Source of the DNA: Streptomyces spiralis
Lineage (GTDB): Bacteria > Actinomycetota > Actinomycetes > Streptomycetales > Streptomycetaceae
NCBI RefSeq assembly: GCF_014654675.1
Contig: NZ_BNBC01000001.1
Location: 88,129-152,128 of the forward strand
Direction: 5' to 3'
Length of the DNA stretch: 64,000 nucleotides
Positions within the stretch are counted from its first letter, which is position 1. Every line of letters starts with the position of its first letter. Under the pieces are notes generated by a model. That model searched no databases, was not told where the DNA came from, and saw only the letters and a program-made list of their open reading frames with translations. Shown one piece after another: positions 31,266-39,771 of the stretch. A program made the translations under genes and the position numbers.

Positions 31266-31525
31266 CGACGCCGGAAACGGATCCGCCCGAGGGAGCGACC
31301 CCCCGGCGCCGCCGGCCGCAGCAGCGCAAGCAGGTGCTGCTGCGGCTGGACCCGTCGGTGTACGACGCGCTCGCGCGCTGGGCGTCGGACGAACTGCGTT
31401 CGGCCAACGCCCAGATCGAGTTCCTGCTGCGCCGCGCCCTGGCGGAGGCGGGCCGCCTCCCGGGCGAGGCAGGCCCCCTGCCCCGCCGGGGCCGCCCCCC
31501 GCGCGACCCCTCCGGGGCGCCGTAG
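31262..31525 (+). CDS. Ribbon-helix-helix DNA-binding protein (Arc/HicB-antitoxin-like)
   Basis: An 87-residue protein with a basic N-terminus (RRRRPQQRKQ, 15-24), a single strand VLLRLDPSVY (25-34) and two helices (DALARWASDEL, ANAQIEFLLRRALAEAG). This is the ribbon-helix-helix fold used by Arc, MetJ and antitoxins. A proline-rich tail follows. The GTG overlaps the SPFH stop, so the two are translationally coupled. It may repress the shared promoter through the palindromes at 30241-30262. No toxin gene is adjacent. Confidence 0.78.
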   Translation: MTTPETDPPEGATPRRRRPQQRKQVLLRLDPSVYDALARWASDELRSANAQIEFLLRRALAEAGRLPGEAGPLPRRGRPPRDPSGAP

Positions 31526-31598
31526 CAGAACCGTGACGATCGCCTCCCACCTGCGGTCGAGCACTACGCGTCCGCGTTTCGAGGGCGCGTAGACACCA

Positions 31599-31634
31599 GG
31601 TGTATACATCGCCCGTATACACCCCATGTACAGT
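31599..31634 (+). promoter_or_regulatory. PadR-type inverted-repeat operator and leaderless promoter
   Basis: A perfect inverted repeat with 9-bp arms (31599-31607 GGTGTATAC and 31615-31623 GTATACACC, spacer 7) lies directly upstream of a TACAGT -10 (31629-31634). The -10 ends seven bases before the padR ATG. The dyad would occupy the -35/spacer region. This fits autorepression by the PadR protein encoded next. Confidence 0.65.
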
Positions 31635-31641
31635 CCTGCCC

Positions 31642-32166
31642 ATGTCCATCGGTCACACCCTCCTGGGACTCCTGGAGTCCGGGCCCCGCCACGGCTACGA
31701 CCTCAAGCGGGCCTTCGACGAGAAGTTCGGTCACGACCGGCCGCTGCACTACGGCCAGGTCTACTCGACGATGTCGCGACTGCTGAAGAACGGGCTCGTC
31801 GTCGTCGACGGCATCGAGGCCGGCGACGGTCCCGAACGCAAGCGCTACGCCATCACCGAGGCCGGCGTCACCGACGTCGAGCGGTGGCTGGCCACCCCGG
31901 AGAAGCCCGAGCCGTATCTCCAGTCGACCCTCTACACCAAGCTGGTCCTGGCCCTGCTCACCCACCGCGACGCGGCCGACATCCTCGACACGCAGCGCGC
32001 CGAGCACCTGCGCAACATGCGCGTCCTGACCGACCGCAAGCGCAAGGGCGACCTGGCGGACCAGCTCATCTGCGACCACGCCCTGTTCCACCTGGAGGCG
32101 GACCTGCGGTGGCTGGAGCTGACCGCCGCCCGCCTCGACCGGCTCCGTGAGGCGGTGACCCGGTGA
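31642..32166 (+). CDS. PadR-family transcriptional regulator
   Basis: A 174-residue PadR regulator. The N-terminal winged helix has LLGLLESGPRHGYDLKRAFDEKFG, HYGQVYSTMSRLLKNGLV and the wing KRYAITEAG. The C-terminal helices (about 90-174) dimerise. It probably represses its own operon, which continues with an ABC transporter whose ATPase gene starts at a GTGA overlap. The ligand is likely a membrane-active drug or peptide exported by that transporter. Confidence 0.9.
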   Translation: MSIGHTLLGLLESGPRHGYDLKRAFDEKFGHDRPLHYGQVYSTMSRLLKNGLVVVDGIEAGDGPERKRYAITEAGVTDVERWLATPEKPEPYLQSTLYTKLVLALLTHRDAADILDTQRAEHLRNMRVLTDRKRKGDLADQLICDHALFHLEADLRWLELTAARLDRLREAVTR

Positions 32167-32852
32167 CCGCTCCCCCCGGCTCCCTGCTGGCCGCCCACGG
32201 CCTGCGCAAGACCTACGGCCCGACCACCGCGCTGGACGGCGCGGAGTTCTCCATCCACCCCGGCGAGGTCGTCGCCGTGATGGGTCCCTCCGGCTCCGGC
32301 AAGTCCACGCTGCTGCACTGCCTGGCCGGGATCGTCACCCCCGACTCGGGGTCGATCACCTACGACGGCCGTGAGCTGACCACCATGTCCGACGCCGAGC
32401 GCAGCGCGCTCAGGCGCTCGGAGTTCGGGTTCGTCTTCCAGTTCGGCCAGCTCGTGCCCGAGCTCACCTGCGTGGAGAACGTGGCCCTGCCGCTGCGGCT
32501 GAACGGCACGGCCCGCAAGGAGGCCGAGCGCGCCGCGCTGGCGTGGATGGAGCGCCTGGAGGTCGACGACCTCGCCAGGAAACGGCCCGGCGAGGTGTCC
32601 GGCGGTCAGGGCCAGCGCGTCGCCGTCGCCCGCGCCCTGGTCACGAACCCGCGCCTGCTGTTCGCCGACGAGCCGACCGGCGCGCTGGACTCCCTCAACG
32701 GCGAACGCGTGATGGAACTGCTCACGGACGCCGCCCGGTCCGCCAACGCGGCCGTCGTGCTCGTCACCCACGAGGCGCGGGTGGCGGCCTACTCCGACCG
32801 CGAGATCGTCGTGCGGGACGGGAAGTCCCGGGACATGGAGCGCCTCGTATGA
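32163..32852 (+). CDS. ABC transporter ATP-binding protein (MacB/LolD-like)
   Basis: A 229-residue ATPase with Walker A GPSGSGKST (43-51), Q-loop FVFQFGQLVPELT, a slightly altered ABC signature VSGGQGQR, Walker B LLFADEPTGALD and the H-loop VLVTHE. It belongs to the exporter class that pairs with FtsX-like permeases. GTG overlaps the padR stop. Its stop overlaps the permease start (ATGA). Confidence 0.93.
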   Translation: MTAPPGSLLAAHGLRKTYGPTTALDGAEFSIHPGEVVAVMGPSGSGKSTLLHCLAGIVTPDSGSITYDGRELTTMSDAERSALRRSEFGFVFQFGQLVPELTCVENVALPLRLNGTARKEAERAALAWMERLEVDDLARKRPGEVSGGQGQRVAVARALVTNPRLLFADEPTGALDSLNGERVMELLTDAARSANAAVVLVTHEARVAAYSDREIVVRDGKSRDMERLV

Positions 32853-35245
32853 GCGCCCGCCCGTCACCCGCCACCGCCCCGACCGAGGCGCTCCGCGCCG
32901 CCCCTTCCATTCCACAGTGGGCCCGCGATCTGCGCATGGGGGCCAAGTTCGCCGTCACCGGCGGGCGCGAGGGATGGGTCCGGCTGCTGCTGACGGCCGT
33001 GGGCGTCGGGCTCGGCGTGGCGCTGCTGCTGCTGACGACCGCGATACCGAGCGCGCTGGCGGTCCGCCACCAGCGCGACCAGGACCGCCAGGACTACACC
33101 TACGGCCCGCAGCGGCCCAAGGCGGCGAACACCCTGGTGATCGGCGACGCCGACACGTCGTACCACGGCAAGGACGTGCGCGGCCGGCTGGTGGAGCCGG
33201 AGGGCCCGCGCGCGCCGATCGCACCGGGCCTGACCGGGTATCCGGCGCCGGGCGACATGGTCGTCTCCCCCGCGCTGAAGGAGCTGCTGGACTCCGGCGA
33301 CGGCAGGCTGCTGCGCGAGCGGCTGCCGTACCGGATCGTGGGGACGATCGGCGAGAGCGGGCTCATCGGCTCGCACGAACTCGCCTACTACGCCGGGGCG
33401 AAGAACCTGGCCCCGCGCATCAACGGGTGGCAGACGGCCCGGATCACCGAGTTCGGGCCGCAGCAGCCGGCGAGGGCGGAATCGCCGGACCCGGTCCTCC
33501 TGCTGCTGGTGCTGGTCGTCTTCGTGGTGCTGCTGATGCCGGTCGCCGTGTTCATCGCCGCGGCCGTACGGTTCGGCGGCGAGCGGCGCGACCGCAGGCT
33601 GGCCGCGCTGCGGCTGGTGGGCTCCGACAGCCACATGACCCGGCGGATCGCTGCGGGCGAGGCGCTCGCCGGATCGCTGGTCGGACTGGTCTTCGGCACC
33701 GTCTTCTTCCTGCTGGGCCGTCAGCTCGCGGGCTCGGTCGAGGTCATGGACGTCAGCGTGTTCCCGAGCTACCTCAACCCCGCGCCCGCGCTGGCCGCCC
33801 TGGTCGCGGTGGCCGTTCCGGCGGCGGCGGTGCTGGTCACGCTGTTCGCGCTGCGCGGGGTGGTCATCGAGCCGCTGGGCGTGGTCCGCACGGCCAGGCC
33901 CAGGCGCCGCCGGCTGTGGTGGCGGCTGCTGCTGCCGCTGGGCGGTCTGGCGATGCTCGCCCCGATGATCGGGCAGGGCCGCACGAACGGCTCCTTCAAC
34001 GAATACCTGGTGATCGGCGGCGTCCTGCTGCTGCTGGTCGGCGTGACAGCGCTGTTGCCGTGGGTCGTCGAGTCGGTGGTGGCCCGGCTGGGCAACGGTG
34101 GCGTGGCCTGGCAACTGGCGGTACGGCGACTGCAGTTGAGCAGCGGTTCGGCGGCCCGCATGGTGAACGGCATCGCCGTCGCGGTGGCCGGGGCGATCGC
34201 GATGCAGATGCTGCTCGCGGGCGTCCAGGACGACTACACCAAGAGCACCGGTCAGGACACCGAACGCGTGCAGATGCAGGTCAGTCTGCCGCGGGGGGTA
34301 CCCCTGATCCCGGCCGCCGAGAAGTTCACCACGACCAGGGGCGTACGGAAGGTCACCGCGCTGGGCACCGCCGAACTGGCGGACCGCACCTGGCAGCGCG
34401 GCAAGGAGCCGAACGCCGCCACGCAGCTGACCGTCGGCACCTGTGCCTCCCTGCGCGAGGTGGCCCGGCTGCCGTCCTGCCGCGACGGAGACGTCTTCGT
34501 GTCGACGGGCGGGGACACCGACGGCGACGCGGTGAAGCTCGCCCGGCCGGGCCGCGTCCTCCACCTGGACACGAGCAACGGCCCGGACGCGGGCCGGGAC
34601 GCCGTCTGGACCGTGCCGGCCCGGCTGAAGCAGGCCCGCACGATCACCGGCCCGATCGGGGACACGAGCGGCGGCCTGCTGCTGACCCCGGCCGCAGCCG
34701 ACGCCCAGGTGAACCGCACGCTCAGCGGGTCGGTGTACCTGGGCGTCGACGACTCGGTGCCGGACGCGCACGAGTACGTCCGTAACACGGCGGCAGCGGT
34801 GGATCCGCTCGCGAACGCGGCGCTGTGGGCGTCCACCGAGCGGTCGACGCAGTTCACCTCCATCCGCACCGGCCTGTTCGTCGGGGCCGTGTGTGTACTG
34901 GCGCTGATCGGCGCGAGCCTGCTGGTGTCCCAGCTGGAGCAGCTGCGCGAGCGCAGGAGGCTGCTGTCGGCGCTGGTCGCCTTCGGCACCCGGCGGCGCA
35001 CACTGAGCCTGTCGGTGCTGTGGCAGACGGCGATCCCGATCGCCCTGGGCCTGCTGCTCTCCTCGGCCGTGGGGCTGACCCTGGGCGTGGTGCTGCTGAA
35101 GATGGTGGGAGCCACGGTGAGCGTGGACTGGCCGAGCGTGCTGTCGATGACCGGTGTCGGCGCGGGCGTCGTCCTCGCCGTCACCCTGCTCAGCCTGCCG
35201 CCGCTGCTGCGCCTGATGCGCCCGGAGGGGCTGCGCACGGAGTAG
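32849..35245 (+). CDS. FtsX-like ABC transporter permease
   Basis: A 798-residue permease with the FtsX-domain layout duplicated. A membrane segment near 48-70 precedes an extracytoplasmic domain. Three helices follow near 213-340, more helices near 370-465 with VAVAVAGAIAMQMLLAG, then a second large extracytoplasmic domain, and three C-terminal helices near 670-790. With the ATPase upstream it would form an exporter or a mechanotransmission machine for lipids or antimicrobial peptides. Last gene of the padR operon. An imperfect hairpin follows. Confidence 0.88.
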   Translation: MSARPSPATAPTEALRAAPSIPQWARDLRMGAKFAVTGGREGWVRLLLTAVGVGLGVALLLLTTAIPSALAVRHQRDQDRQDYTYGPQRPKAANTLVIGDADTSYHGKDVRGRLVEPEGPRAPIAPGLTGYPAPGDMVVSPALKELLDSGDGRLLRERLPYRIVGTIGESGLIGSHELAYYAGAKNLAPRINGWQTARITEFGPQQPARAESPDPVLLLLVLVVFVVLLMPVAVFIAAAVRFGGERRDRRLAALRLVGSDSHMTRRIAAGEALAGSLVGLVFGTVFFLLGRQLAGSVEVMDVSVFPSYLNPAPALAALVAVAVPAAAVLVTLFALRGVVIEPLGVVRTARPRRRRLWWRLLLPLGGLAMLAPMIGQGRTNGSFNEYLVIGGVLLLLVGVTALLPWVVESVVARLGNGGVAWQLAVRRLQLSSGSAARMVNGIAVAVAGAIAMQMLLAGVQDDYTKSTGQDTERVQMQVSLPRGVPLIPAAEKFTTTRGVRKVTALGTAELADRTWQRGKEPNAATQLTVGTCASLREVARLPSCRDGDVFVSTGGDTDGDAVKLARPGRVLHLDTSNGPDAGRDAVWTVPARLKQARTITGPIGDTSGGLLLTPAAADAQVNRTLSGSVYLGVDDSVPDAHEYVRNTAAAVDPLANAALWASTERSTQFTSIRTGLFVGAVCVLALIGASLLVSQLEQLRERRRLLSALVAFGTRRRTLSLSVLWQTAIPIALGLLLSSAVGLTLGVVLLKMVGATVSVDWPSVLSMTGVGAGVVLAVTLLSLPPLLRLMRPEGLRTE

Positions 35246-35259
35246 CGGCGAGGTGAGCG

Positions 35260-35315
35260 GAAGGGGCCCTTCCCGTCAGGCGGGCCGTCAGGCCGTCTGC
35301 CGGGAGGGGCCCTTC
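35260..35315. terminator. Imperfect hairpin between the permease and oxyR
   Basis: GAAGGGGCCC-type arms at 35260-35275 and 35301-35315 can pair imperfectly across a 25-base GC-rich loop, between two convergent genes. A terminator role is likely from position, less so from structure. Confidence 0.5.
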
Positions 35316-36276
35316 ACGTGTCCGGGCCCAGCACGCGTACCGGCAGGGCCCGCATCTCCTCGCGCAGGGCGGCGGCCAGCTCCTGGTACTCGGCGCCGCG
35401 GGCCGCGCCGGCGCGCATGGCGAGCGCGATCCGGCGGGTGGGGGCGGGGTCGGCGAAGGAGCCGGTCAGCAACTGGTTGCTGCGGGAGGTCTCGACCTTG
35501 AGGGCGGTGCGCGGCAGCAGCGTGCAGCCGAGCCCGCCGGCGACGAGCTGGACGAGCGTGGAGAGCCCGGCGGCCGTCGTCGTCACCGGAGCGTCCTCGC
35601 GCCCCGCCTCCCGGCAGATGTCCAGGGCCTGGTCGCGCAGGCAGTGCCCCTCGTCCAGGAGCAGCAGGTTCAGCTCCTTCAGGGCCTCGCGCGGTATGCC
35701 CTCCCGGCCGCCGAGCGGGTGGTCGAGCGGGGTGACGAGCACGAAGTCCTCGTCGAACAGCGGAAGTTCGGTGACGCCGGGCACGCCCAGCGGCACGGCG
35801 AGCAGCAGCAGGTCGAGCCGGCCGCCGGCCAGCCCCTCCAGCAGGCTCGCGGTCTGCTCCTCGTGGACCTGGAGGTCCAGGTCGGGGTAGCGGTCGTGGA
35901 CCAGACGCAGGACCGTGGGCAGCAGATACGGCGCGACGGTCGGGATGACGCCGAGCCGCAGCACGCCGGTGAAGGGCGCCCGGAGGGCCTCGGCCTCCTC
36001 CAGCAGGGCACCGACCTCGTCGAGCACCGCCTTGCTGCGCACGGCGAGGCGCTCCCCGGCGGGCGAGAGCAGCACCTTGCGCGTCGTACGCTCCACCAGG
36101 GTGACCCCGAGGGTCTCCTCCAGCGCGGAGACGGCGCCGGAGAGCGCCGGCTGGCTCATGCCGATCGCGGCGGCGGCGTCCCGGAAGTGCAGATGCTCGG
36201 CCACGGCGGCGAAGGCGCGCAGCTGGGAGAGACTGGGCAACTGCCTCCGGCGCCCGCCCACGTTACCGACAGTCAC
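35314..36276 (-). CDS. oxyR: OxyR-type LysR regulator of peroxide stress
   Basis: A 320-residue LysR regulator. The N-terminal HTH has LRAFAAVAEHLHFRDAAAAIG and QPALSGAVSALEE. The effector domain contains LDEGHCLRDQALDIC with the pair of cysteines eight residues apart that defines OxyR peroxide sensors. It activates ahpC-ahpD, divergently transcribed beside it. The GTG start is supported by GGAGG nine bases upstream. Identity is very secure given the neighbours. Confidence 0.95.
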   Translation of the reverse strand: MTVGNVGGRRRQLPSLSQLRAFAAVAEHLHFRDAAAAIGMSQPALSGAVSALEETLGVTLVERTTRKVLLSPAGERLAVRSKAVLDEVGALLEEAEALRAPFTGVLRLGVIPTVAPYLLPTVLRLVHDRYPDLDLQVHEEQTASLLEGLAGGRLDLLLLAVPLGVPGVTELPLFDEDFVLVTPLDHPLGGREGIPREALKELNLLLLDEGHCLRDQALDICREAGREDAPVTTTAAGLSTLVQLVAGGLGCTLLPRTALKVETSRSNQLLTGSFADPAPTRRIALAMRAGAARGAEYQELAAALREEMRALPVRVLGPDT

Positions 36277-36335
36277 TGATAGCTACCTCCGATCAACACG
36301 ACCAAGTGTAGCTATTTCCGCAATCAATCGACGGT
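36277..36335. promoter_or_regulatory. oxyR/ahpC intergenic region with OxyR-like dyad
   Basis: Two exact inverted heptamers, ATAGCTA (36279-36285) and TAGCTAT (36309-36315), span 37 bp centred near 36297. That is the length expected for a tetrameric OxyR site (ATAG...CTAT type). It lies right beside the oxyR start, so OxyR could both repress itself and activate ahpC. Confidence 0.65.
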
Positions 36336-36410
36336 GTGCCACCATCGGCAAGGTCCAACCCCATGGGAAGCCCCGCCAAAAGTGGTGTTTCCTCGCTGCA
36401 AGGAGAGCGT

Positions 36411-36962
36411 GTGCTCACTGTCGGTGACAAGTTCCCCGAGTTCGAACTGACTGCCTGTGTCTCGCTGGAGAAGGGCAAGGAGTTCGAGGAGATCACCCAC
36501 AAGACCTACCAGGGTTGGAAAGTGATCTTCGCCTGGCCCAAGGACTTCACCTTCGTCTGCCCGACCGAGATCGCCGCCTTCGGCAAGCTGAACGAGGAGT
36601 TCGCCGACCGCGACGCCCAGATCCTCGGCTTCTCCGGTGACTCGGAGTTCGTCCACCACGCCTGGCGCAAGGACCACGACGACCTGCGCGACCTGCCCTT
36701 CCCGATGATGGCCGACTCCAAGCACGAGCTCATGCGCGACCTCGGCATCGAGGACGAGGACGGCTTCGCCAAGCGCGCCGTCTTCATCGTCGACCAGAAC
36801 AACGAGATCCAGTTCTCCATGGTGACGGCGGGCTCGGTCGGCCGTAACCCCAAGGAGGTCCTGCGGGTCCTGGACGCCCTGCAGACCGACGAGCTGTGCC
36901 CGTGCAACTGGACCAAGGGCGACGAGACCCTCGACCCGGTCGCGCTGCTGGCCGGTGAGTGA
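36411..36962 (+). CDS. ahpC: Alkyl hydroperoxide reductase, peroxiredoxin AhpC
   Basis: A 183-residue 2-Cys peroxiredoxin. The peroxidatic cysteine is C50 in FTFVCPTE, and the resolving cysteine lies in ELCPCNW near the C-terminus. It reduces peroxides in the cytosol and is recycled by AhpD. I chose the GTG at 36411 because AAGGAGA lies just upstream and the protein then begins LTVGDKFPEF as the family does. In-frame upstream starts add a non-conserved extension. AhpD follows after three bases. Confidence 0.95.
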   Translation: MLTVGDKFPEFELTACVSLEKGKEFEEITHKTYQGWKVIFAWPKDFTFVCPTEIAAFGKLNEEFADRDAQILGFSGDSEFVHHAWRKDHDDLRDLPFPMMADSKHELMRDLGIEDEDGFAKRAVFIVDQNNEIQFSMVTAGSVGRNPKEVLRVLDALQTDELCPCNWTKGDETLDPVALLAGE

Positions 36963-36965
36963 CGC

Positions 36966-37499
36966 ATGTCCCTCGACTCCCTGAAGTCCGCCCTGCCGGA
37001 CTACGCCAAGGACCTGAAGCTCAATCTGGGCTCGGTCATCGGCAACAGCGACCTGCCGGCGCAGCAGCTGTGGGGCACGGTGCTGGCCACGGCGATCGCC
37101 GCGCGCTCGCCGATCGTCCTGCGCGAGCTGGAGCCGGAGGCGAAGGCGAACCTGACGCCCGAGGCGTACACCGCGGCCAAGTCCGCGGCCGCGATCATGG
37201 CGATGAACAACGTCTTCTACCGCACCCGCCACCTGCTGTCGGACCACGAGTACGGCACCCTGCGGGCCGGTCTGCGGATGAACGTCATCGGCAACCCGGG
37301 CGTCGACAAGGTCGACTTCGAGCTGTGGTCCTTCGCGGTCTCCGCCATCAACGGCTGCGGCATGTGCCTGGACTCCCACGAGCAGGTGCTGCGCAAGGCG
37401 GGCGTCGACCGTGAGGTCGTCCAGGAGGCCTTCAAGATCGCCGCGGTGGTCCAGGCCGTCGCGACGACCCTGGACGCGGAGGCGGCGCTGGCCGAGTAG
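36966..37499 (+). CDS. ahpD: Alkylhydroperoxidase AhpD
   Basis: A 177-residue all-helical protein with the redox motif [11 protein letters not shown] (CxxC followed by the proton-relay histidine), plus the preceding MAMNNVFYR block. It reduces oxidised AhpC, linking it to lipoamide/dihydrolipoyl reductants as in Mycobacterium. The ATG is three bases after the ahpC stop, so they form one transcript controlled by OxyR. Confidence 0.95.
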   Translation: MSLDSLKSALPDYAKDLKLNLGSVIGNSDLPAQQLWGTVLATAIAARSPIVLRELEPEAKANLTPEAYTAAKSAAAIMAMNNVFYRTRHLLSDHEYGTLRAGLRMNVIGNPGVDKVDFELWSFAVSAINGCGMCLDSHEQVLRKAGVDREVVQEAFKIAAVVQAVATTLDAEAALAE

Positions 37500-37533
37500 T
37501 ACGGCCGCGCCGGCTCCCGATCGGCATCGCTCC

Positions 37534-37572
37534 CCGGAGCCCCGCTCACCCCTGCGGTGAGCGGGGCTCCGG
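37534..37572. terminator. Bidirectional terminator between ahpD and the AI-2E permease
   Basis: A perfect 17-bp stem (37534-37550 with 37556-37572, loop CCTGC). It overlaps the 3' end of the minus-strand permease gene, whose stop codon lies in the left arm. Confidence 0.88.
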
Positions 37573-38889
37573 CCGTTGCTCCGTCCGTGTGTCCGCCGGC
37601 CGCGCCACGACGTCGGACGAGGGGGTCGAGCCGCGCGGCCGCGGCGAGTGGCGCAGGGCCTGTTCGTGGGAGTACGCGCGCAGATACCCGACCACCGTGT
37701 TGGTGACCGCGACCAGCGGCACGGCCACCACCGCACCGCCGATCCCCGCGATCATGCCGCCCGCGGCGACCGACAGGACCACCGCCAGCGGATGGACCCG
37801 GACCGCCCGGCCCAGGATGAACGGCTGCAGCACATGCCCCTCGATCTGCTGCACCGCCAGCACCACCACCAGCACCATCACCGCCGTGAACACACCCTGG
37901 GTGACCAGCGCGACCACCACCGCCAGGGCGCCGGACACCACCGCGCCCACCAGCGGGACGAACGCGAACAGGAAGATGAACACCGCCAGCGGCACGGCCA
38001 TCGGCACGTCCAGGAAGTAGATCCCCAGACCGATGAAGATGGCGTCGATCAACGCCACGATCACCGTGCCCCGCACATACGCCGTCAGCGTGCGCCAGGC
38101 GCGCGGACCGGCGCCGGCCACACCCGGCCGGGCCGCCGCCGGCACCAGCTTCAGCGTCCACTCCCAGATCCGCCGGCCGTCGTAGAGCAGGAACAGCGTG
38201 GAGAAGATGGTCAGGAGGATCCCGGTGAGCGCCTCCACGACGACCGTCACGCCCTCCAGGCCGGCCGAGGTGATCTGGTCGGTGTTGGCCCCGATGGCCT
38301 CGCGCAGGTTCTTGGCGATCTGGTTGATCTGCTTGTCGGTGACGTGGAAGGGGCTGTTCAGCAGCCACTTGCGCAGTTCGTCGATGCCGTCCTGGACCTG
38401 GTTGGAGAGGTTGTCGATGTTCTCCATGACCTGCCAGGTCACGAACCACCCGATCAGGCCCATGATGACGAAGCCGAGGATGGCGGTGAGAGCGGTGGCG
38501 GGTCCGCGCGGCAGCCCGTAGCGCCGCAGCCGTGCCACGGTCGGCTGCAGCAACGCCGTGATGAGCAGCGCGCCCACGAAGGCGAGAACCACCAGCTGGA
38601 CCGCGCTGATGACCCGCATCAGCACCCACACCGTGCCGGCGAGCACCAGCACCCGCCAGCCGGCCTCCGCGGCCACCCGCACGCCCCAGGGCACGGCCTG
38701 GGCGGGGTCGGGCCGGGCCGGCACGACGGTCACATGGTCGTGGACCGGCGTGGCGTCGACGGTCGGCGCCGGTGCCGGTACGGGCTCGGCGTGCTCCTTC
38801 TCCACCTCGGCGCGGCGCTCGTCCAACCGCTCACCCATCTCGGTCAGCCCCGCGCCGAGCCGTCCGAGCCACCCTGGCACTCGCGACAT
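37546..38889 (-). CDS. AI-2E family transporter (TqsA/PerM-like permease)
   Basis: A 447-residue membrane protein. A charged cytoplasmic N-terminus (1-75) leads into about eight membrane helices grouped as two, then a long soluble stretch (about 160-225, VQDGIDELRKWLLNSPFHVTDKQ), then five or six more. The family signature is around LFAFVPLVGAVVSGALAVVVAL and QQIEGHVLQPFILGRAVRVHPL. Members export small molecules or drive sodium/proton exchange; the substrate cannot be read from sequence. The ATG is supported by GAGGA. The C-terminal tail is hydrophilic and proline-rich. Confidence 0.86.
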   Translation of the reverse strand: MSRVPGWLGRLGAGLTEMGERLDERRAEVEKEHAEPVPAPAPTVDATPVHDHVTVVPARPDPAQAVPWGVRVAAEAGWRVLVLAGTVWVLMRVISAVQLVVLAFVGALLITALLQPTVARLRRYGLPRGPATALTAILGFVIMGLIGWFVTWQVMENIDNLSNQVQDGIDELRKWLLNSPFHVTDKQINQIAKNLREAIGANTDQITSAGLEGVTVVVEALTGILLTIFSTLFLLYDGRRIWEWTLKLVPAAARPGVAGAGPRAWRTLTAYVRGTVIVALIDAIFIGLGIYFLDVPMAVPLAVFIFLFAFVPLVGAVVSGALAVVVALVTQGVFTAVMVLVVVLAVQQIEGHVLQPFILGRAVRVHPLAVVLSVAAGGMIAGIGGAVVAVPLVAVTNTVVGYLRAYSHEQALRHSPRPRGSTPSSDVVARPADTRTEQRPEPRSPQG

Positions 38890-38960
38890 GATCCGTCCTC
38901 TTCCCCCGTCTCTCCCCACCACTCCCCCCTGGAGTCGTCCCGTCAGACGCTACATGGCAA

Positions 38961-38991
38961 CAGCCCCTCCCCCTAGGACGGGGAGGGGCTG
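38961..38991. terminator. Terminator downstream of the lytic transglycosylase gene
   Basis: A perfect 12-bp stem (38961-38972 with 38980-38991, loop CTAGGAC) lies 84 bases after the stop of the minus-strand transglycosylase gene and before the promoter region of the permease. Confidence 0.8.
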
Positions 38992-39075
38992 CGCAGGGTT
39001 GAGAGGCACGGGGCCGGAACCCGGGCCGGACCGGAACCCCTTCGGGCTCCGTCGTCTCGGTACCGGTGGTTCGTC

Positions 39076-39771
39076 TCAGTACCAGTGGTTGGCCGACCAG
39101 AACGACCAGGCCTCGCACGGGCTGCCGTAGCGGCTGTTCATGTAGTTGAGGCCCCACTTGATCTGGGTGGCCGGGTTGGTCCGCCAGTCGGCGCCGGCGG
39201 AGGCGTACTTGCCGGCCGGCAGCGCCTGGAAGAGGCCGTAGGCGCCGGAGGAGGCGTTGACCGCCTGGTAGTTCCAGCTGGACTCGTGGTTCACGATGTT
39301 GCTGAAGCACTGGAACTGGCCGCTGGGCACCATCTGACGCGCCATCGCCTGTATCTGCGCGACGCTGTAGGAGCTCAGGACGGGGAAGCTGGAGGAGTCG
39401 CGGGCAGCGCTGCGGCTGGCCGCCTCCTTCAGCTCGGCGCGCTCCTTGGCCTCCTTGGCGGCCTTCTCGGCCTCGGCCTTCTTGGCGTACGCGGTCTCGG
39501 CGGCCGCCTTGCGCGCGGCCTCCTCGGCGTCCTTCTTGGCGCTCGTGTCCGCGGCGATGGCCTGGGCGTCGGCCTGCTGCGCGAGGGAGGCCGTCTGTAC
39601 CTGGGCCTGCTGACCCGCGGGTATGTCGGCGAGCAACGTCGCGTCGGCTGCCGTCGCTTCGGCGTCGTTGTTCTGCGCGGTGCTGCCCGAGGCAACGCCG
39701 ACGACGCTTCCGACAGCGGTGACCGCGGTGGCCGAGGCCACTGCGAATCCCCGGACCGAGATCCGGCTCAC
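39076..39771 (-). CDS. Secreted lytic transglycosylase-like protein
   Basis: A 231-residue exported protein. The signal peptide is VSRISVRGFAVASATAV followed by a small-residue cleavage region. An Ala/Lys/Glu-rich coiled coil (about 60-130) leads to a C-terminal lysozyme-like domain with the catalytic glutamate in NIVNHESSWNYQAVN, AYGLFQALPAGKYA, and a final PCEAWSFW. It would cleave or bind peptidoglycan during growth. I chose GTG 39771 because GGAAGGA lies about eight bases upstream; an ATG at 39789 would add six residues. A long structured leader precedes it. Confidence 0.85.
   Translation of the reverse strand: MSRISVRGFAVASATAVTAVGSVVGVASGSTAQNNDAEATAADATLLADIPAGQQAQVQTASLAQQADAQAIAADTSAKKDAEEAARKAAAETAYAKKAEAEKAAKEAKERAELKEAASRSAARDSSSFPVLSSYSVAQIQAMARQMVPSGQFQCFSNIVNHESSWNYQAVNASSGAYGLFQALPAGKYASAGADWRTNPATQIKWGLNYMNSRYGSPCEAWSFWSANHWY

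Noticed and set aside
36336..36410. A 25-residue N-terminal extension of AhpC
   Set aside because: It is not conserved in peroxiredoxins, and the GTG at 36411 has a clear AAGGAGA ribosome site.
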